A program made the position numbers and the translations under genes. Below the pieces are notes generated by a model that saw only the letters and a list, made by a program, of their open reading frames with translations, was not told where the DNA came from and did not search any database. Of a stretch of 64,000 bases of DNA, positions 19,773 to 32,086 are shown one piece after another (within the stretch, counting starts at the first letter, position 1; each line of letters opens with the position of its first letter). This stretch comes from Thermomonas sp. (GTDB lineage: Bacteria; Pseudomonadota; Gammaproteobacteria; Xanthomonadales; Xanthomonadaceae). The stretch is from assembly GCF_029945965.1 (NCBI RefSeq), contig NZ_JAQSDO010000015.1, positions 620,001 to 684,000 of the forward strand, written 5' to 3'.

Positions 19773-21698
19773 ATGGGCAAGATCATCGGTATTGATTTGG
19801 GCACCACCAATTCCTGCGTGGCGATCATGGAAGGCGGCAAGGCGCGCGTCATCGAAAACAGCGAAGGCGACCGCACTACGCCATCGGTGGTGGCATGGAC
19901 CAAGGACGGCGAAGTCCTGGTCGGCGCATCGGCCAAGCGCCAGGCCGTGACCAATCCGAAGAACACCTTCTATGCGGTCAAGCGACTGATCGGCCGCAAG
20001 TTCACCGATGCCGAGGTCCAGAAGGATCTTGGCCTGGTGCCGTACGCGATCACCGCGCACGACAACGGCGATGCCTGGGTCGCGCTGACAGACGGCAAGA
20101 AAATGTCAGCGCAGGAAGTGTCCGCCAAGATCCTGGAAAAGATGAAGAAGACCGCCGAGGCCTACCTTGGCGAGACCGTGACCGAAGCGGTGATCACCGT
20201 GCCGGCCTATTTCAACGACAGCCAGCGCCAGGCGACCAAGGACGCTGGCCGCATTGCCGGCCTCGACGTCAAGCGCATCATCAACGAGCCGACAGCGGCC
20301 GCGCTGGCATATGGCATGGACAAGGGCGACACCAAGGACCGCAAGATCGCGGTGTATGACCTGGGCGGTGGCACCTTCGACGTGTCGATCATTGAAATCG
20401 CCAACATTGACGGCGAGAAGCAGTTCGAAGTGCTGGCCACCAACGGTGACACCTTCCTTGGTGGCGAAGACTTCGACAAACGCGTCATCGACTATCTGGT
20501 CGACGAGTTCAACAAGGAGCAGGGCATCGACCTGCGCAAGGATCCGCTGGCCCTGCAGCGCCTGAAGGATGCGGCCGAACGCGCCAAGATCGAGCTGTCC
20601 AGCGCCCAGCACACCGAAGTCAACTTGCCGTACGTGACCGCCGACGCCAGCGGTCCGAAGCACCTCGCCATCAAGCTGACCCGGGCCAAGCTCGAGGCGC
20701 TGGTCGAGGACCTGGTCAAGAAGACCATCGAGCCGTGCCGCATCGCTTTGAACGATGCCGGCATGCGCGCAAGCGACATCAGCGAGGTGATCCTGGTCGG
20801 CGGCCAGACCCGCATGCCCAAGGTGCAGCAGGCGGTCACCGAATTCTTCGGCAAGGAACCGAAGAAAGACGTGAACCCGGATGAAGCCGTGGCCGTGGGC
20901 GCCGCGATCCAGGGCGGCGTGCTGCAGGGCGACGTCAAGGATGTGCTGTTGCTGGACGTGACCCCGCTGAGCCTGGGCATCGAGACCATGGGTGGCGTGT
21001 TCACCAAGATCATCGAGAAGAACACCACCATCCCGACCAAGGCCGCACAGACCTTCAGCACTGCCGAGGACAACCAGACCGCGGTCACCGTGCACGTGCT
21101 CCAGGGCGAGCGCGAGCAGGCCCGCTACAACAAGTCGCTGGCCAAGTTCGACCTCACCGGGATTGACTCGGCGGCGCGCGGCTTGCCACAGGTGGAAGTC
21201 AGCTTCGACATCGACGCCAACGGCATCCTGCACGTCAGCGCCAAGGACAAGAAGACTGGCAAGGAACAGAAAGTCGAGATCAAGGCTGGTTCGGGCCTGT
21301 CGGACGAAGAGATCCAGCGGATGGTCGCCGATGCCGAAGTCAACCGTGAGGAAGACAAGCGCTTCCACGAGCTGGTCACCGCGCGCAACCATGCCGATGG
21401 CCTGATTCACGCGACGCGCACTGCGATCAAGGAAAACGGCGACAAGGTGCCCGGCGACCTGATCGGTCGCGCCGAGGGTGCGATTGCCGAACTTGAATCG
21501 GCGATCAAGGGCGATGACAAGGTGCAGATCGAGGCCAAGGCCAAGGCGCTGGAAGAAGCCGGCCAGGCAGTGTTCGCAGCCGTGTCCGCGGCTGGCCAGC
21601 AGGCACCTGAAGGTGGCGATGCCGGTGCCCAGCCGGCAGGCGAGGATGTGGTCGATGCCGAGTTCACCGAAGTCAAGGACGACGGCGACAAGGCCTGA
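19773..21698 (+). CDS. dnaK: molecular chaperone DnaK (Hsp70)
   Basis: [41 protein letters not shown]...; 641 aa. Confidence 0.99.
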   Translation: MGKIIGIDLGTTNSCVAIMEGGKARVIENSEGDRTTPSVVAWTKDGEVLVGASAKRQAVTNPKNTFYAVKRLIGRKFTDAEVQKDLGLVPYAITAHDNGDAWVALTDGKKMSAQEVSAKILEKMKKTAEAYLGETVTEAVITVPAYFNDSQRQATKDAGRIAGLDVKRIINEPTAAALAYGMDKGDTKDRKIAVYDLGGGTFDVSIIEIANIDGEKQFEVLATNGDTFLGGEDFDKRVIDYLVDEFNKEQGIDLRKDPLALQRLKDAAERAKIELSSAQHTEVNLPYVTADASGPKHLAIKLTRAKLEALVEDLVKKTIEPCRIALNDAGMRASDISEVILVGGQTRMPKVQQAVTEFFGKEPKKDVNPDEAVAVGAAIQGGVLQGDVKDVLLLDVTPLSLGIETMGGVFTKIIEKNTTIPTKAAQTFSTAEDNQTAVTVHVLQGEREQARYNKSLAKFDLTGIDSAARGLPQVEVSFDIDANGILHVSAKDKKTGKEQKVEIKAGSGLSDEEIQRMVADAEVNREEDKRFHELVTARNHADGLIHATRTAIKENGDKVPGDLIGRAEGAIAELESAIKGDDKVQIEAKAKALEEAGQAVFAAVSAAGQQAPEGGDAGAQPAGEDVVDAEFTEVKDDGDKA

Positions 21699-21735
21699 TC
21701 CCGCACGATCACGTGTGTTCCATGATCGAAACATG

Positions 21736-21762
21736 CAATGGGCAGGCTGGACCTGCCCGTTG
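21736..21762 (+). terminator. hairpin in the dnaK-dnaJ intergenic region (attenuator/processing candidate)
   Basis: CAATGGGCAGG-CTGGA-CCTGCCCGTTG, 11-bp stem including one G:U; no long U-tract. Confidence 0.5.
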
Positions 21763-21801
21763 TCTTGGACGTTCTACTGGTAAGGCAGGCAGACAGGCCC
21801 G

Positions 21802-22932
21802 ATGAGCAAACGCGACTATTACGAAGTGCTGGGCGTGGCCCGCAGTGCCGGCGATGATGAACTGAAGAAGGCCTATCGACGCAGTGCGATGAAGCACCAT
21901 CCGGATCGCAATCCAGGTGACAAGAATGCGGAGGCGGCGTTCAAGGAGTGCAAGGAGGCCTACGAAGTGTTGGCCGATGGCGGCAAGCGCCGCATGTACG
22001 ACCAGCACGGCCACGCAGCGTTCGAACATGGCATGGGCGGCGGCAACGCCGGACCGGGTCCCGGTTTTCATGATGTCGGCGACATCTTCGGCGACATCTT
22101 CGGCAATATTTTTGGCGGTGGTGGCCGGCAGGCCCCGCGCCGTGGCGCCGACGTCGGCTATGTCATGGAATTGGATCTCGAGGACGCTGTCGCCGGGGTC
22201 GAGAAACGCATCGATATTCCCAGCATCGCACCCTGCGTGCCCTGCAATGGCAGTGGTTCTGCCGACGGCAAGGTCGACACCTGCAGCACCTGCAATGGCC
22301 ATGGCCAGGTCCGGATGCAGCGCGGCATGTTCCAGATGCAGCATGCCTGCCCGCATTGCGGTGGCAGTGGCAAGACCATCGCCAACCCCTGCAAATCCTG
22401 CAATGGCGCAGGCCGGGTCGAGGAAGACAAGACGCTATCGGTCAAGATCCCGGCTGGCGTGGACAATGGTGATCGCATCCGCCTGGCGGGCGAGGGCGAG
22501 GCAGGCCCAGCAGGTACGCCACCCGGCGACCTGTATGTGGAAGTCCGGGTGCGCCCGCATGAGATATTCGAACGCGATGGCGACGACCTGCATTGCGACG
22601 TGCCGATCCGAATTTCCCAGGCCGCGCTGGGTGATATCACCCGCGTACCGACCCTGGGTGGCGAAGTAGAACTTCGTATTCCCGCCGAGACCCAGACTGG
22701 TCGCGTGTTCCGCTTGCGCGACAAGGGGGTCAAGTCAGTGCGCAGCCGCGCCCCGGGCGACCTCTACTGCAAGGCAGTGGTGGAAACGCCGGTCAACCTG
22801 ACCGGTGAACAGCGCCAGCTTCTGGAACAGTTCGAAAAAACCTTCGTCGGCGAAGGAGCCCGCCGTCATTCGCCAAAGGCCAGTACTTTTCTTGATGGGG
22901 TCAAGGGCTTCTGGGATCGAATGGTTTCTTGA
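21802..22932 (+). CDS. dnaJ: molecular chaperone DnaJ
   Basis: J-domain with HPD; four CxxCxGxG zinc motifs. Confidence 0.99.
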   Translation: MSKRDYYEVLGVARSAGDDELKKAYRRSAMKHHPDRNPGDKNAEAAFKECKEAYEVLADGGKRRMYDQHGHAAFEHGMGGGNAGPGPGFHDVGDIFGDIFGNIFGGGGRQAPRRGADVGYVMELDLEDAVAGVEKRIDIPSIAPCVPCNGSGSADGKVDTCSTCNGHGQVRMQRGMFQMQHACPHCGGSGKTIANPCKSCNGAGRVEEDKTLSVKIPAGVDNGDRIRLAGEGEAGPAGTPPGDLYVEVRVRPHEIFERDGDDLHCDVPIRISQAALGDITRVPTLGGEVELRIPAETQTGRVFRLRDKGVKSVRSRAPGDLYCKAVVETPVNLTGEQRQLLEQFEKTFVGEGARRHSPKASTFLDGVKGFWDRMVS

Positions 22933-22943
22933 GTGCTTCAAGT

Positions 22944-22964
22944 GCAAACGTTTGCAACGTTTGC
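22944..22964. promoter_or_regulatory. palindromic operator-like site GCAAACGTTTGC plus direct repeat AACGTTTGC
   Basis: Perfect 12-bp palindrome GCAAACGTTTGC (22944-22955) followed directly by AACGTTTGC (22956-22964), upstream of the DUF1631 gene. Confidence 0.5.
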
Positions 22965-23054
22965 TCATTGTGTCGAAATATGACGCTCATCAACAACATG
23001 TGGCGTATTTGGGCCTAGGATGTAAAGTGCAGTTATGCCCATTCAGGTTCCGTC

Positions 23055-25280
23055 ATGTCGTCCTTCCCCCACGACGATACAAACAGTACAGGCCCCAAGG
23101 ATCCGGGACGGTTGTTGGACGCCTTGGAGAAGTTGGCGCGGGAATACCTGAAGCCATCGCTGGACAGTGCACTCGGCAGCGTCGATGACTATCTGTTCAA
23201 TCGCAGCGAAGACAGTCACGACGATACGGAACTGACGGCACTTCGTGAATTGCGCCGCGAGCGCAACAAGATCGGCCAGCGCTTCGAGAAAGGCGTGCAC
23301 GCTGCGTTCCAGGCCCTGCGTGAGCCGCATTTCATGCCAGAGCAGGTCGAAGACCTGGCGCTGGTCGAGGAAGATGCGCTGGAGGAACTGCTCGCCAAGG
23401 AACAACTGGCCGAGAGCCAGTCGCGAGCGCATGCCCCGGCGCTGGAAGTACTGGGTAAGCGGGTCGCCTTCCTGTTCGGGCAGGACGCGCTTGAGCCCGC
23501 CGACAATCCACTGGATCCGCATTCCATCGCCAACCGCTTGTTACGAGCGATGGAAGGCATTGAACTCGCGTCTTCCGTACGCATCGTGCTGTTCAAGTTC
23601 TTCGAACGCGATCTGGCGACGACGCTGGTCACGATGTACGAACGCGCCAACGCCTTGCTGGCAGCAGCAGGCATCTTGCCGCATCTGCAGGCAACCGCAC
23701 GCAAGCAGCCAGTGAAAGCCGCGGGCGATGCGGGTGCTGGTCATGCAAACAGCGTTTCCGAAGATGTTAATGAGGCCAGCGCGGCTGGGTTGCCGGCAGC
23801 CCAGCATGCAGGGGCGATGACGCACCCACCTTCAGCCGCAGAGCAGGCGATGTTCGCCAACATGCTCAGCTTGCTGCAGGGCTGGCGCAGTGCCACGGGT
23901 CCGGACACGGCGGGGCGCAAGGAGAGCAACGGGCCATCGCAGACCCTTGCCTCGCAGGATCTGATGTCGGTGCTGTCGCTCCTGCAGCGCGAGATCCCTG
24001 AGCAGATCGAACATCCGAAAGACCAGCCGCAGCAATCTCTCGCCGAACAACTACGCAAGCAAGTCATCACCGGTGCGCGAAAGCTGGGTGTTGCCGGCGA
24101 CAATCTGCACCTGGACGGCCTGGACGAAGACGCGGTCGACCTGGTCGCATTGTTGTTCGACGTACTGCTCGACGGCCCGCAATACGACACTGACATCCGC
24201 AGCAAGATCGGCCGGATGCTGGTGCCCTACGTGAAAGTCGCAGTGCAGGATCGCCGCATGTTCCTGTTCAAGGAGCATCCCGCGCGGCGGCTGTTGAACA
24301 CGGTGGCCGAAGCCTGCGAGGGCAACCACGGCGAAGCGCCGCAGGAGCGTGAACTGCTTGGGCGCGTGGACAGTACCATCGACCGCCTCGTCATGGAGTT
24401 CAACGAAGACGTAGCGATCTTCGAAACACTCGAACAGGAACTGCGCTCTTATATGGCGCAGCACCGCAAGCGCTTCGAGCTGGCGGAAAAGCGCACGGCC
24501 GAAGCCCAGAGCGGGCGCGAGCGGCTGGAGCATGCGCGCAGTGCGACCAATGCACTGTTGGCGAAGCAGCGCGGCGAACGCGAACTGCCGGCGGTGATGG
24601 ATGAGTTCCTGAGCCGGTACGCATCCCACCACCTGATCCAGGTGATGTTGCGCGACGGCTATGGTTCGCAGCGGCATGAAGAGGCGATGCTGGCGGTAGG
24701 CGACCTGCTGTTGGCGTTCGACCACGCCGACCTGCATACGCCCGCTGAAGAGCTTCCAGCTCTGCCACGCGAACAAATCAAAACAATGCTGGCGAGCTCG
24801 GGCTGCGTGGGCGAAACCGCGCAGGCGGCGATCGACAGCCTGCAGCAGGCCTTGGTCCGCCTGGCTGGCGGCGAGCGCGCCGTCGACAATACCTCGCACA
24901 TGCCGGATCAGGCGATCATCCCGGAGCCACTGCCCCAGCCGGAACCGGAGCCGATTCTGGAAGTGATTGCCGGTACCGACGCACTGGATTTCGATGCCGC
25001 CGGCCTCGAGCGCATGCGCAAGCTGGAGGTAGGCAGCTGGATCCAGCTGGCCACGTCGGCGGATCGCATCGAACCTGCCAAGGTGTCCTGGATCAGCCCG
25101 ATCTCCGGGCGCCTGCTGCTGGTCAACCGGCGCGGCATCCGCGTGCTGGTCGCATCGCCCGAGGAATTGGCGGCGATGGCCAAGCTGGACAAGGTCGTGG
25201 TACGTGAAGGCGCAACGCCCTTCGACGATGCCATGCACCAGGTCGCCGGAAGGCTCCGAAGCATCTCCAGGCCAACCTGA
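23055..25280 (+). CDS. DUF1631-family protein, function unknown
   Basis: 741 aa; LLDALEKLAREYLKPSLDSALGSVDDYLFNRSEDSHDDTELTALRELRRERNKIGQRF..., typical of DUF1631; PilZ-like C-terminal segment is possible. Confidence 0.8.
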   Translation: MSSFPHDDTNSTGPKDPGRLLDALEKLAREYLKPSLDSALGSVDDYLFNRSEDSHDDTELTALRELRRERNKIGQRFEKGVHAAFQALREPHFMPEQVEDLALVEEDALEELLAKEQLAESQSRAHAPALEVLGKRVAFLFGQDALEPADNPLDPHSIANRLLRAMEGIELASSVRIVLFKFFERDLATTLVTMYERANALLAAAGILPHLQATARKQPVKAAGDAGAGHANSVSEDVNEASAAGLPAAQHAGAMTHPPSAAEQAMFANMLSLLQGWRSATGPDTAGRKESNGPSQTLASQDLMSVLSLLQREIPEQIEHPKDQPQQSLAEQLRKQVITGARKLGVAGDNLHLDGLDEDAVDLVALLFDVLLDGPQYDTDIRSKIGRMLVPYVKVAVQDRRMFLFKEHPARRLLNTVAEACEGNHGEAPQERELLGRVDSTIDRLVMEFNEDVAIFETLEQELRSYMAQHRKRFELAEKRTAEAQSGRERLEHARSATNALLAKQRGERELPAVMDEFLSRYASHHLIQVMLRDGYGSQRHEEAMLAVGDLLLAFDHADLHTPAEELPALPREQIKTMLASSGCVGETAQAAIDSLQQALVRLAGGERAVDNTSHMPDQAIIPEPLPQPEPEPILEVIAGTDALDFDAAGLERMRKLEVGSWIQLATSADRIEPAKVSWISPISGRLLLVNRRGIRVLVASPEELAAMAKLDKVVVREGATPFDDAMHQVAGRLRSISRPT

Positions 25281-25355
25281 CTTGCTGACTTGGGCGCCTG
25301 TCAGCCAGCAGGCCTTCGACTTGTGGATGAACGCAGTGGTGGTTAGCCTGATCAC

Positions 25356-26066
25356 ATGACAGATTTCTTGCATGTGTTGATCCATGGCGCCAATGGCCGC
25401 ATGGGCCAGGCCTTGTTGCGTTTGGCCGCGGGTGATGCGGCGTGCGATGTCGTCGGCGCGGTGTCGCGCAGCGTCGATGCGCGCGTGGTCGACGGCATTC
25501 CGCGTTTTGCGGTTTCGGAACTACAGGGCGTACCCGAGTTTGATGTCGCCATCGATTTCAGCCAGCCAGATGGCTTCGATGCGATCCTCGAACTGTGTGT
25601 CGCCCGTAACAAGCCACTTGTCTCTGGCACCACCGGGCTGTCGGTCCACCAGTTCGAGGCGCTGGATGCGGCATCGGCGCGCATCGCAACGATGTGGGCC
25701 TCCAATTTCAGCCTGGGCGTGGCGGTTCTGCACGACTTGGTCGAGCGCGCCGCCCGCGTCTTGCCGGGTTGGGACTGCGATATCATCGAAACTCACCACT
25801 CCCGCAAGATCGATGCGCCTTCAGGCACGGCGCTTACCTTGGGCGATTCAGCCGCACAGGGCGGGGCCACGCCGCATTACGCCTGGATCCGTGCCGGCGA
25901 CATCGTCGGCGAGCACTGCGTGCAGTTCACCAGCACCGGCGAGCGCATTGAGCTGATCCATCGCGCCAGCAACCGCGACATCTTCGCGGCGGGGGCATTG
26001 CATGTCGCCCATGCATTGCACGGGCGCAACCCGGGGCGCTATCGGATGATCGACCTGCTTGATTGA
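25356..26066 (+). CDS. dapB: 4-hydroxy-tetrahydrodipicolinate reductase
   Basis: HGANGRMGQALLRLA...SGTTGLS...ETHHSRKIDAPSGTALTLG. Confidence 0.96.
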   Translation: MTDFLHVLIHGANGRMGQALLRLAAGDAACDVVGAVSRSVDARVVDGIPRFAVSELQGVPEFDVAIDFSQPDGFDAILELCVARNKPLVSGTTGLSVHQFEALDAASARIATMWASNFSLGVAVLHDLVERAARVLPGWDCDIIETHHSRKIDAPSGTALTLGDSAAQGGATPHYAWIRAGDIVGEHCVQFTSTGERIELIHRASNRDIFAAGALHVAHALHGRNPGRYRMIDLLD

Positions 26067-26217
26067 GGCCGGCGCGCGACTCGCACGCATGCTGGGCACG
26101 CAAGACTGGCACTGAAGGCTGCTCGCCCGTACAATTCTCGCTCGCCTGATCCCCAACGCTCCGAACCGGTCAATACCGCTTCGGCGCTTTCTTGCAACCT
26201 GACGCAAGGCGACGCAC

Positions 26218-27384
26218 TTGACCATACCTGCAATCCTCGCGCTTGAAGACGGCACCGTCTTCGAGGGCCGTTCCGTGGGCGCACCCGGCCTGTCCGTGGG
26301 CGAGGTGGTGTTCAACACCGCCATGACCGGCTACCAGGAAATCCTCACCGACCCGTCCTACGCACGGCAGTTGGTGACCCTGACCTACCCGCATATCGGC
26401 AATACCGGCTGCACCGACCAGGACGACGAGTCCGGCAAAGCTTGGGCGGCCGGGCTGATCGTGCGCGACGTGCCACGCCGTCCCAGCAGCTGGCGCAGCC
26501 AGGTCGCACTGCCGGAATGGCTGCAGGCGCGCGGTATTGTCGCCATCGCCGACATCGATACCCGCAAGCTGACCCGGATGTTGCGTGATCGCGGCTCCCA
26601 GAACGGCACGTTGCTGGCGGGTAACGTAATTGGCGAACAGCTCGATGCCGACAAGGCGATCGAAGCTGCGCGCAAGTTCCCCGGCCTGGCTGGCATGGAC
26701 TTGGCCAAGGTGGTCAGCACGACCAAGGCCTACGAATGGCGTGATGGCCAGCTTGATCTCGATACCGGCGAATGCGTGCGCGTCGATGCGCGGTTCAAGG
26801 TCGTGGCCTACGATTTCGGCGTGAAGCGGAACATCCTGCGCATGCTGGCCGAGCGTGGCTGCGCGGTGACCGTGGTGCCGGCGCAGACGCCTGCATCCGA
26901 CGTGTTGGCGATGAAACCTGATGGTGTGTTCTTGTCTAACGGCCCCGGCGATCCCGCGCCCTGCGACTACGCAATCGCCGCGATCCGCGAACTGCTGTCC
27001 GCCAAAATGCCGATCTACGGGATCTGCCTCGGTCACCAGTTGCTTGGCCTGGCGGTTGGCGCAAAGACCATGAAAATGCCGCACGGCCATCATGGCGCCA
27101 ATCATCCCGTGATTGACTTGGGGTCACCTGAAGGAAGCCAGAAACGGGTGATGATCACCTCTCAAAACCACGGTTTCTGCATCGATGAAACCACACTCCC
27201 GGCGAACGCGCGCGCGACCCACCGCTCGCTGTTCGACGAGACCAACCAGGGCATCGCCCTGACCGACGCGCCGGCCTTCAGTTTCCAGGGACACCCCGAA
27301 GCCAGTCCAGGTCCACATGACTTGGGGCCATTGTTCGACCGGTTTGTTGCCCTGATGTTGAACAAGCAGGCGGAGGCCAACTGA
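26218..27384 (+). CDS. carA: carbamoyl-phosphate synthase small subunit (TTG start)
   Basis: [24 protein letters not shown]...; glutamine amidotransferase [12 protein letters not shown]; directly upstream of carB. Confidence 0.97.
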   Translation: MTIPAILALEDGTVFEGRSVGAPGLSVGEVVFNTAMTGYQEILTDPSYARQLVTLTYPHIGNTGCTDQDDESGKAWAAGLIVRDVPRRPSSWRSQVALPEWLQARGIVAIADIDTRKLTRMLRDRGSQNGTLLAGNVIGEQLDADKAIEAARKFPGLAGMDLAKVVSTTKAYEWRDGQLDLDTGECVRVDARFKVVAYDFGVKRNILRMLAERGCAVTVVPAQTPASDVLAMKPDGVFLSNGPGDPAPCDYAIAAIRELLSAKMPIYGICLGHQLLGLAVGAKTMKMPHGHHGANHPVIDLGSPEGSQKRVMITSQNHGFCIDETTLPANARATHRSLFDETNQGIALTDAPAFSFQGHPEASPGPHDLGPLFDRFVALMLNKQAEAN

Positions 27385-27385
27385 C

Positions 27386-30300
27386 ATGCCAAAGCGCACC
27401 GACATCAAGACCATCCTGATCATCGGCGCTGGCCCGATCGTGATCGGCCAGGCTTGCGAATTCGACTACTCCGGCGCACAGGCCTGCAAGGCGCTGCGCG
27501 ACGAGGGCTACCGGGTGGTGCTGGTCAACAGCAATCCGGCCACGATCATGACCGACCCGGACATGGCTGATGCGGTCTACATCGAGCCGATCAACTGGCA
27601 AACAGTCGAACGCATCATCGCCAAGGAAAAACCCGACGCGCTGCTGCCGACAATGGGTGGCCAGACCGCGTTGAATTGTGCGCTGGACCTGGCCGACAAC
27701 GGCGTGCTGGAAAAATACGGCGTCGAACTCATTGGTGCCAAGCGCGAAGCAATCCGCATGGCCGAGGACCGCGAACTGTTTCGCGTGGCGATGGGCGAGA
27801 TTGGCCTGGACTGTCCGAAGGCGGAAGTCGCGCGCTCGCTGGAGCAGGCGCTGGATATCCAGACCCGTGTCGGCTACCCGACGATCATCCGACCCAGCTT
27901 CACCCTCGGTGGCAGCGGTGGCGGCATCGCCTACAACCGCGAAGAACTGATCGACATCGTCACCGGTGGCCTGGAACTCTCGCCAACCGGCGAAGTGCTG
28001 GTGGAAGAGTCGGTGCTGGGCTGGAAGGAATTCGAGATGGAAGTGGTCCGCGACACCGCGGACAACTGCATTATTGTTTGCAGCATCGAAAATTTCGATC
28101 CGATGGGCGTGCACACCGGCGATTCGATCACTGTCGCGCCGGCGCAGACCTTGACCGACAAGGAATACCAGCGTCTGCGCAATGCTTCCATCGCGGTGCT
28201 GCGCAAGATTGGCGTGGATACCGGCGGCAGCAACGTGCAGTTCGGCATCAATGCCGAGAACGGTCGCGTGGTGGTGATCGAGATGAACCCGCGGGTGTCG
28301 CGTTCCTCCGCACTGGCGTCGAAGGCGACGGGTTTCCCGATTGCCAAGGTTGCGGCCAAGCTCGCGGTTGGTTACACGCTGGATGAACTCAAGAACGAAA
28401 TCACCGGCGGCTTGACCCCGGCATCGTTCGAACCCAGCATCGACTATGTGGTCACCAAGATTCCGCGGTTTGCCTTCGAGAAATTCCCGACTGCCGATGC
28501 ACGCCTGACCACCCAGATGAAATCGGTGGGCGAGGTGATGGCGATCGGCCGCACCTTCCAGGAATCCTTGCAAAAAGCGCTACGCGGACTTGAAACCGGC
28601 AAGGTCGGGCTGGACCCGACGGGCCTGAACCTGACCGATGAGAACGACCTCGCGACACTGCGCCGCGAGACCAAGGAGCCTGGTCCCGAGCGCATCTTCT
28701 ATCTCGCCGATGCATTCCGCGCCGGCATGAGCGTGGAAGAGGTGCATGCGCTGTCGTTCGTCGATCCGTGGTTCCTCGACCAGATCGAAGAGATCGTCGA
28801 TGCCGAAGTGGACATCGCACATCGCGGGCTGGATGGACTGGATGCGGCGCGCCTGCGTGCGCTCAAGCGCAAGGGTTTCTCCGACATCCGCATCGCCCAG
28901 CTGACCGGTACCAACGAGTCGGCGGTGCGTGCGTTGCGCAAGGCCTTCGGCGTGCGTCCGGTGTACAAGCGGGTCGACAGCTGCGCGGCGGAATTCGCGA
29001 CTACTACTGCCTATCTGTATTCGACCTACGAGGACGAATGCGAGGCGCTGCCGACCGACCGCAAGAAGATCATGGTGCTCGGCGGCGGCCCGAATCGCAT
29101 TGGCCAGGGCATCGAGTTCGATTACTGCTGCGTGCACGCAGCGTTGGCGCTGCGCGAGGACGGGTACGAGACCATCATGGTCAACTGCAACCCGGAAACT
29201 GTCTCGACCGATTACGACACGTCCGACCGCTTGTATTTCGAGCCGCTGACACTGGAAGATGTGCTGGAGATCGTCGAACTCGAAAAGCCGCACGGTGTGA
29301 TCGTGCAGTACGGCGGGCAGACTCCGCTGAAGTTGGCTAAAGCACTTGAAGCCAATGGCGTGCCGATCATTGGTACGTCGCCGGAATCCATCGACCTGGC
29401 CGAGGACCGCGAGCGCTTCCAGAAACTGGTCACCGAGCTGGGCCTGCTGCAGCCGCCGAACCGTACTGCGCGCAGTGAAGACGAAGCCCTGCTGCACGCA
29501 CGCGAAATTGGTTACCCGCTGGTGGTGCGCCCGAGTTATGTACTCGGCGGCCGCGCGATGGAAGTGGTACATGCCGAAGCCGATCTCGCGCGTTACATGC
29601 GCGAGGCGGTCAAGGTTTCGCACGATTCGCCAGTATTGCTGGACCGCTTCCTGGACAACGCGGTCGAAGTCGACGTCGATGTAATCGCCGATTCAACCGG
29701 CAATGTGCTGGTCGGCGGGGTGATGGAACATATCGAGGAAGCTGGCGTGCATTCCGGCGACTCGTCATGCTCGCTGCCGCCGTATTCGCTATCAGCCGAC
29801 ACACAGGCAAAGCTACGCGAACAGGTGGTGATGCTGGCCAAGGCGCTCAATGTGATTGGCCTGATGAACACCCAGTTCGCAGTGCAGACAGACGCTGATG
29901 GCAACGACACCATCTTCCTGCTGGAAGTAAATCCGCGCGCCTCGCGCACGGTGCCATTCGTGTCCAAGGCGACCGGCCGGCCGCTGGCCAAGATCGCCGC
30001 GCGCTGCATGGCCGGCAAGTCGCTGGCCGAGCAGGGCACGACTACAGAAATTGTGCCGGAGTACTACTCGGTCAAGGAAGCGGTGTTCCCGTTTGCCAAA
30101 TTCCAGAATGTGGACCCGATCCTCGGTCCGGAAATGCGTTCCACCGGCGAAGTGATGGGTGTAGGTCGCACGTTCGGTGCTGCGTTCGCAAGGGCCGAGG
30201 AAGCCGCGAATATCCGCGCGCCACAACCCGGCAAGGCCTTCATCTCGGTGCGCGATCCAGACAAGGCGCGCGTCGTGCCGGTTGCACGCGACATGATCGC

Positions 30301-30625
30301 GCGTGGCTTCAGCCTGGTCGCCACGTCCGGCACTGCCAACGCGTTGGCTGCCAATGGCATCGCCTGTGAGCGGGTCAACAAAGTGATCGAGGGTCGTCCG
30401 CACATCGTCGACCTGATCAAGAACGGCGAGATCTGCTACATCGTCAACACCACCGAGGGAAGCCAGGCGATCGCCGACTCCTTCTCGATCCGGCGCGAAG
30501 CCCTCCAGCATCGCGTCACATACTCCACCACGGTGGCCGGCGCGCGTGCATTGCTGCACTCGATGGACCATCGCGGCGTCGGCGAAGTGCTGGCGCTGCA
30601 GGAACTGCACAAGGAACTGAAGTGA
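27386..30625 (+). CDS. carB: carbamoyl-phosphate synthase large subunit
   Basis: [37 protein letters not shown]...; 1079 aa. Confidence 0.99.
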   Translation: MPKRTDIKTILIIGAGPIVIGQACEFDYSGAQACKALRDEGYRVVLVNSNPATIMTDPDMADAVYIEPINWQTVERIIAKEKPDALLPTMGGQTALNCALDLADNGVLEKYGVELIGAKREAIRMAEDRELFRVAMGEIGLDCPKAEVARSLEQALDIQTRVGYPTIIRPSFTLGGSGGGIAYNREELIDIVTGGLELSPTGEVLVEESVLGWKEFEMEVVRDTADNCIIVCSIENFDPMGVHTGDSITVAPAQTLTDKEYQRLRNASIAVLRKIGVDTGGSNVQFGINAENGRVVVIEMNPRVSRSSALASKATGFPIAKVAAKLAVGYTLDELKNEITGGLTPASFEPSIDYVVTKIPRFAFEKFPTADARLTTQMKSVGEVMAIGRTFQESLQKALRGLETGKVGLDPTGLNLTDENDLATLRRETKEPGPERIFYLADAFRAGMSVEEVHALSFVDPWFLDQIEEIVDAEVDIAHRGLDGLDAARLRALKRKGFSDIRIAQLTGTNESAVRALRKAFGVRPVYKRVDSCAAEFATTTAYLYSTYEDECEALPTDRKKIMVLGGGPNRIGQGIEFDYCCVHAALALREDGYETIMVNCNPETVSTDYDTSDRLYFEPLTLEDVLEIVELEKPHGVIVQYGGQTPLKLAKALEANGVPIIGTSPESIDLAEDRERFQKLVTELGLLQPPNRTARSEDEALLHAREIGYPLVVRPSYVLGGRAMEVVHAEADLARYMREAVKVSHDSPVLLDRFLDNAVEVDVDVIADSTGNVLVGGVMEHIEEAGVHSGDSSCSLPPYSLSADTQAKLREQVVMLAKALNVIGLMNTQFAVQTDADGNDTIFLLEVNPRASRTVPFVSKATGRPLAKIAARCMAGKSLAEQGTTTEIVPEYYSVKEAVFPFAKFQNVDPILGPEMRSTGEVMGVGRTFGAAFARAEEAANIRAPQPGKAFISVRDPDKARVVPVARDMIARGFSLVATSGTANALAANGIACERVNKVIEGRPHIVDLIKNGEICYIVNTTEGSQAIADSFSIRREALQHRVTYSTTVAGARALLHSMDHRGVGEVLALQELHKELK

Positions 30626-31101
30626 CGCACGCACCCATTACCGCGAAGGGCGCCAAGCGCCTGCGCGCAGAGCTCGAGGAACTGAAGTCGGTCAAGCGAC
30701 CGACGGTCATCGCTGCGATCGCCGAGGCGCGTGCGCATGGCGACCTAAAGGAAAACGCCGAATACCACGCCGCACGCGATCAGCAGAGTTTCATCGAAGG
30801 TCGCATCAAGCACCTGGAAGGCGAGTTGTCGCATGCACAGGTGATCGACATCGCCACCCTGACCGCCGGCGACAGGGTTGTGTTTGGCGCCACGGTAAAA
30901 CTTGCCGATTGCGATACCGACGAAGAGCGCACCTATCAGATCGTTGGCGATCTCGAAGCCGACATCAAGCTGGGGTTGATCGCGATTTCCTCGCCGGTGG
31001 CACGCGCGTTGATCGGCAAACACGAGGGCGATACCGCCACCATCGAAGCACCAGCAGGCACCCGCGAGTACGAAATCATCGCGGTTAGTTATCTCGATTG
31101 A
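30622..31101 (+). CDS. greA: transcription elongation factor GreA (GTG start)
   Basis: [57 protein letters not shown]. Confidence 0.97.
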   Translation: MTHAPITAKGAKRLRAELEELKSVKRPTVIAAIAEARAHGDLKENAEYHAARDQQSFIEGRIKHLEGELSHAQVIDIATLTAGDRVVFGATVKLADCDTDEERTYQIVGDLEADIKLGLIAISSPVARALIGKHEGDTATIEAPAGTREYEIIAVSYLD

Positions 31102-31141
31102 AGTGGCTCGTCCGAAGTGGCTCACCTGAAGTGACGCGCCC
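31100..31141 (+). repeat. 3 x 14-nt imperfect tandem repeat between greA and the rpfE-like gene
   Basis: GAAGTGGCTCGTCC / GAAGTGGCTCACCT / GAAGTGACGCGCCC. Confidence 0.8.
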
Positions 31142-31144
31142 GAC

Positions 31145-32086
31145 ATGACGCAGTTGAACCTGTTGCTGCCGGCAGGCGCACGGCTCGCCGGCATCACGTT
31201 TCCCGCGTCGCTGGCAAAGGCACTAGGCCGCGCAGACGAAGTGGTCGGGCAACCGGGCGAGCAAGCGCAGCTGTCGCGTCATTTCCAGCTACTGCCGGAT
31301 CGCTGGCCGCACGCGGCATTGACCCACGTTGCGGATGCCGGGTTGGACGACGCGCGTTCCTCCGCATGGCTGCGCGCCGACCCGGCCTACATCCGTCCCG
31401 ACATCAATGGCGCGCGCCTGCTGGCGACTGGCGCCGCGCTCTCGATGAGTGTGCAGGATGTCGAGGCGTTCCTGCCTGCACTGCGTCCACTGTTCGGCGA
31501 TGCCGGCTTCCTGCTAGATGCACCGCATCCGACGCGCTGGTACCTGCGCCTGCCACGCGAGACCCAATTACCCGATTTTCCCGCACCCGACCAGGCGCTG
31601 GGCGAGGATGTGTTCGACCACATGCCGGACGGCCCGCAGGCACGCCGCTGGCGTACCTTGTTGAGTGAAACGCAGGTCGTGCTGCACAACCACCCGCGTA
31701 ATGAAGAGCGCGCACGAGCGGGACTTGTGCCGGTAAATTCGCTGTGGTTCTGGGGCGGCGGGCTGTTGCCCGACAACGCGACCAGCGATTCCATGACCGT
31801 ATTTTCGGATGATCCCGTCTTGCACGGTCTGGCTAGCGTCGGCACATTCAAAGCCATGCCAATCGCTGATTTCAAAAGTTTTGAATCCCTCGCCAATGAC
31901 GCACTGATCGATCTGCGCGCGGTCCGCGATCCAAAGGTGTTGCTGGAGGGCTGGTTGCAGCCTGCATTTGTCGTCGCCACGCAAGGCCAAGTCGATTTCG
32001 ATCTTGCCGATGGCCGGATGTTCCAATTGCAGCCAAGCCAGCGCTGGCGTTTCTGGCGCAAGCCACGCACGGCGCTGACCGCGTGA
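31145..32086 (+). CDS. rpfE: RpfE-like protein ('phosphoglycerate mutase/regulatory' family of Xanthomonadaceae)
   Basis: 313 aa MTQLNLLLPAGARLAGITFPASL...SLWFWGGGLLPD; between greA and recJ as in the Xanthomonas rpf neighbourhood. Confidence 0.65.
   Translation: MTQLNLLLPAGARLAGITFPASLAKALGRADEVVGQPGEQAQLSRHFQLLPDRWPHAALTHVADAGLDDARSSAWLRADPAYIRPDINGARLLATGAALSMSVQDVEAFLPALRPLFGDAGFLLDAPHPTRWYLRLPRETQLPDFPAPDQALGEDVFDHMPDGPQARRWRTLLSETQVVLHNHPRNEERARAGLVPVNSLWFWGGGLLPDNATSDSMTVFSDDPVLHGLASVGTFKAMPIADFKSFESLANDALIDLRAVRDPKVLLEGWLQPAFVVATQGQVDFDLADGRMFQLQPSQRWRFWRKPRTALTA

Noticed and set aside
20106-21734. 542-aa minus-strand ORF opposite dnaK
   Set aside because: Antisense shadow ORF typical of high-GC coding DNA; dnaK on the plus strand is unambiguous and the antisense product has low-complexity composition.
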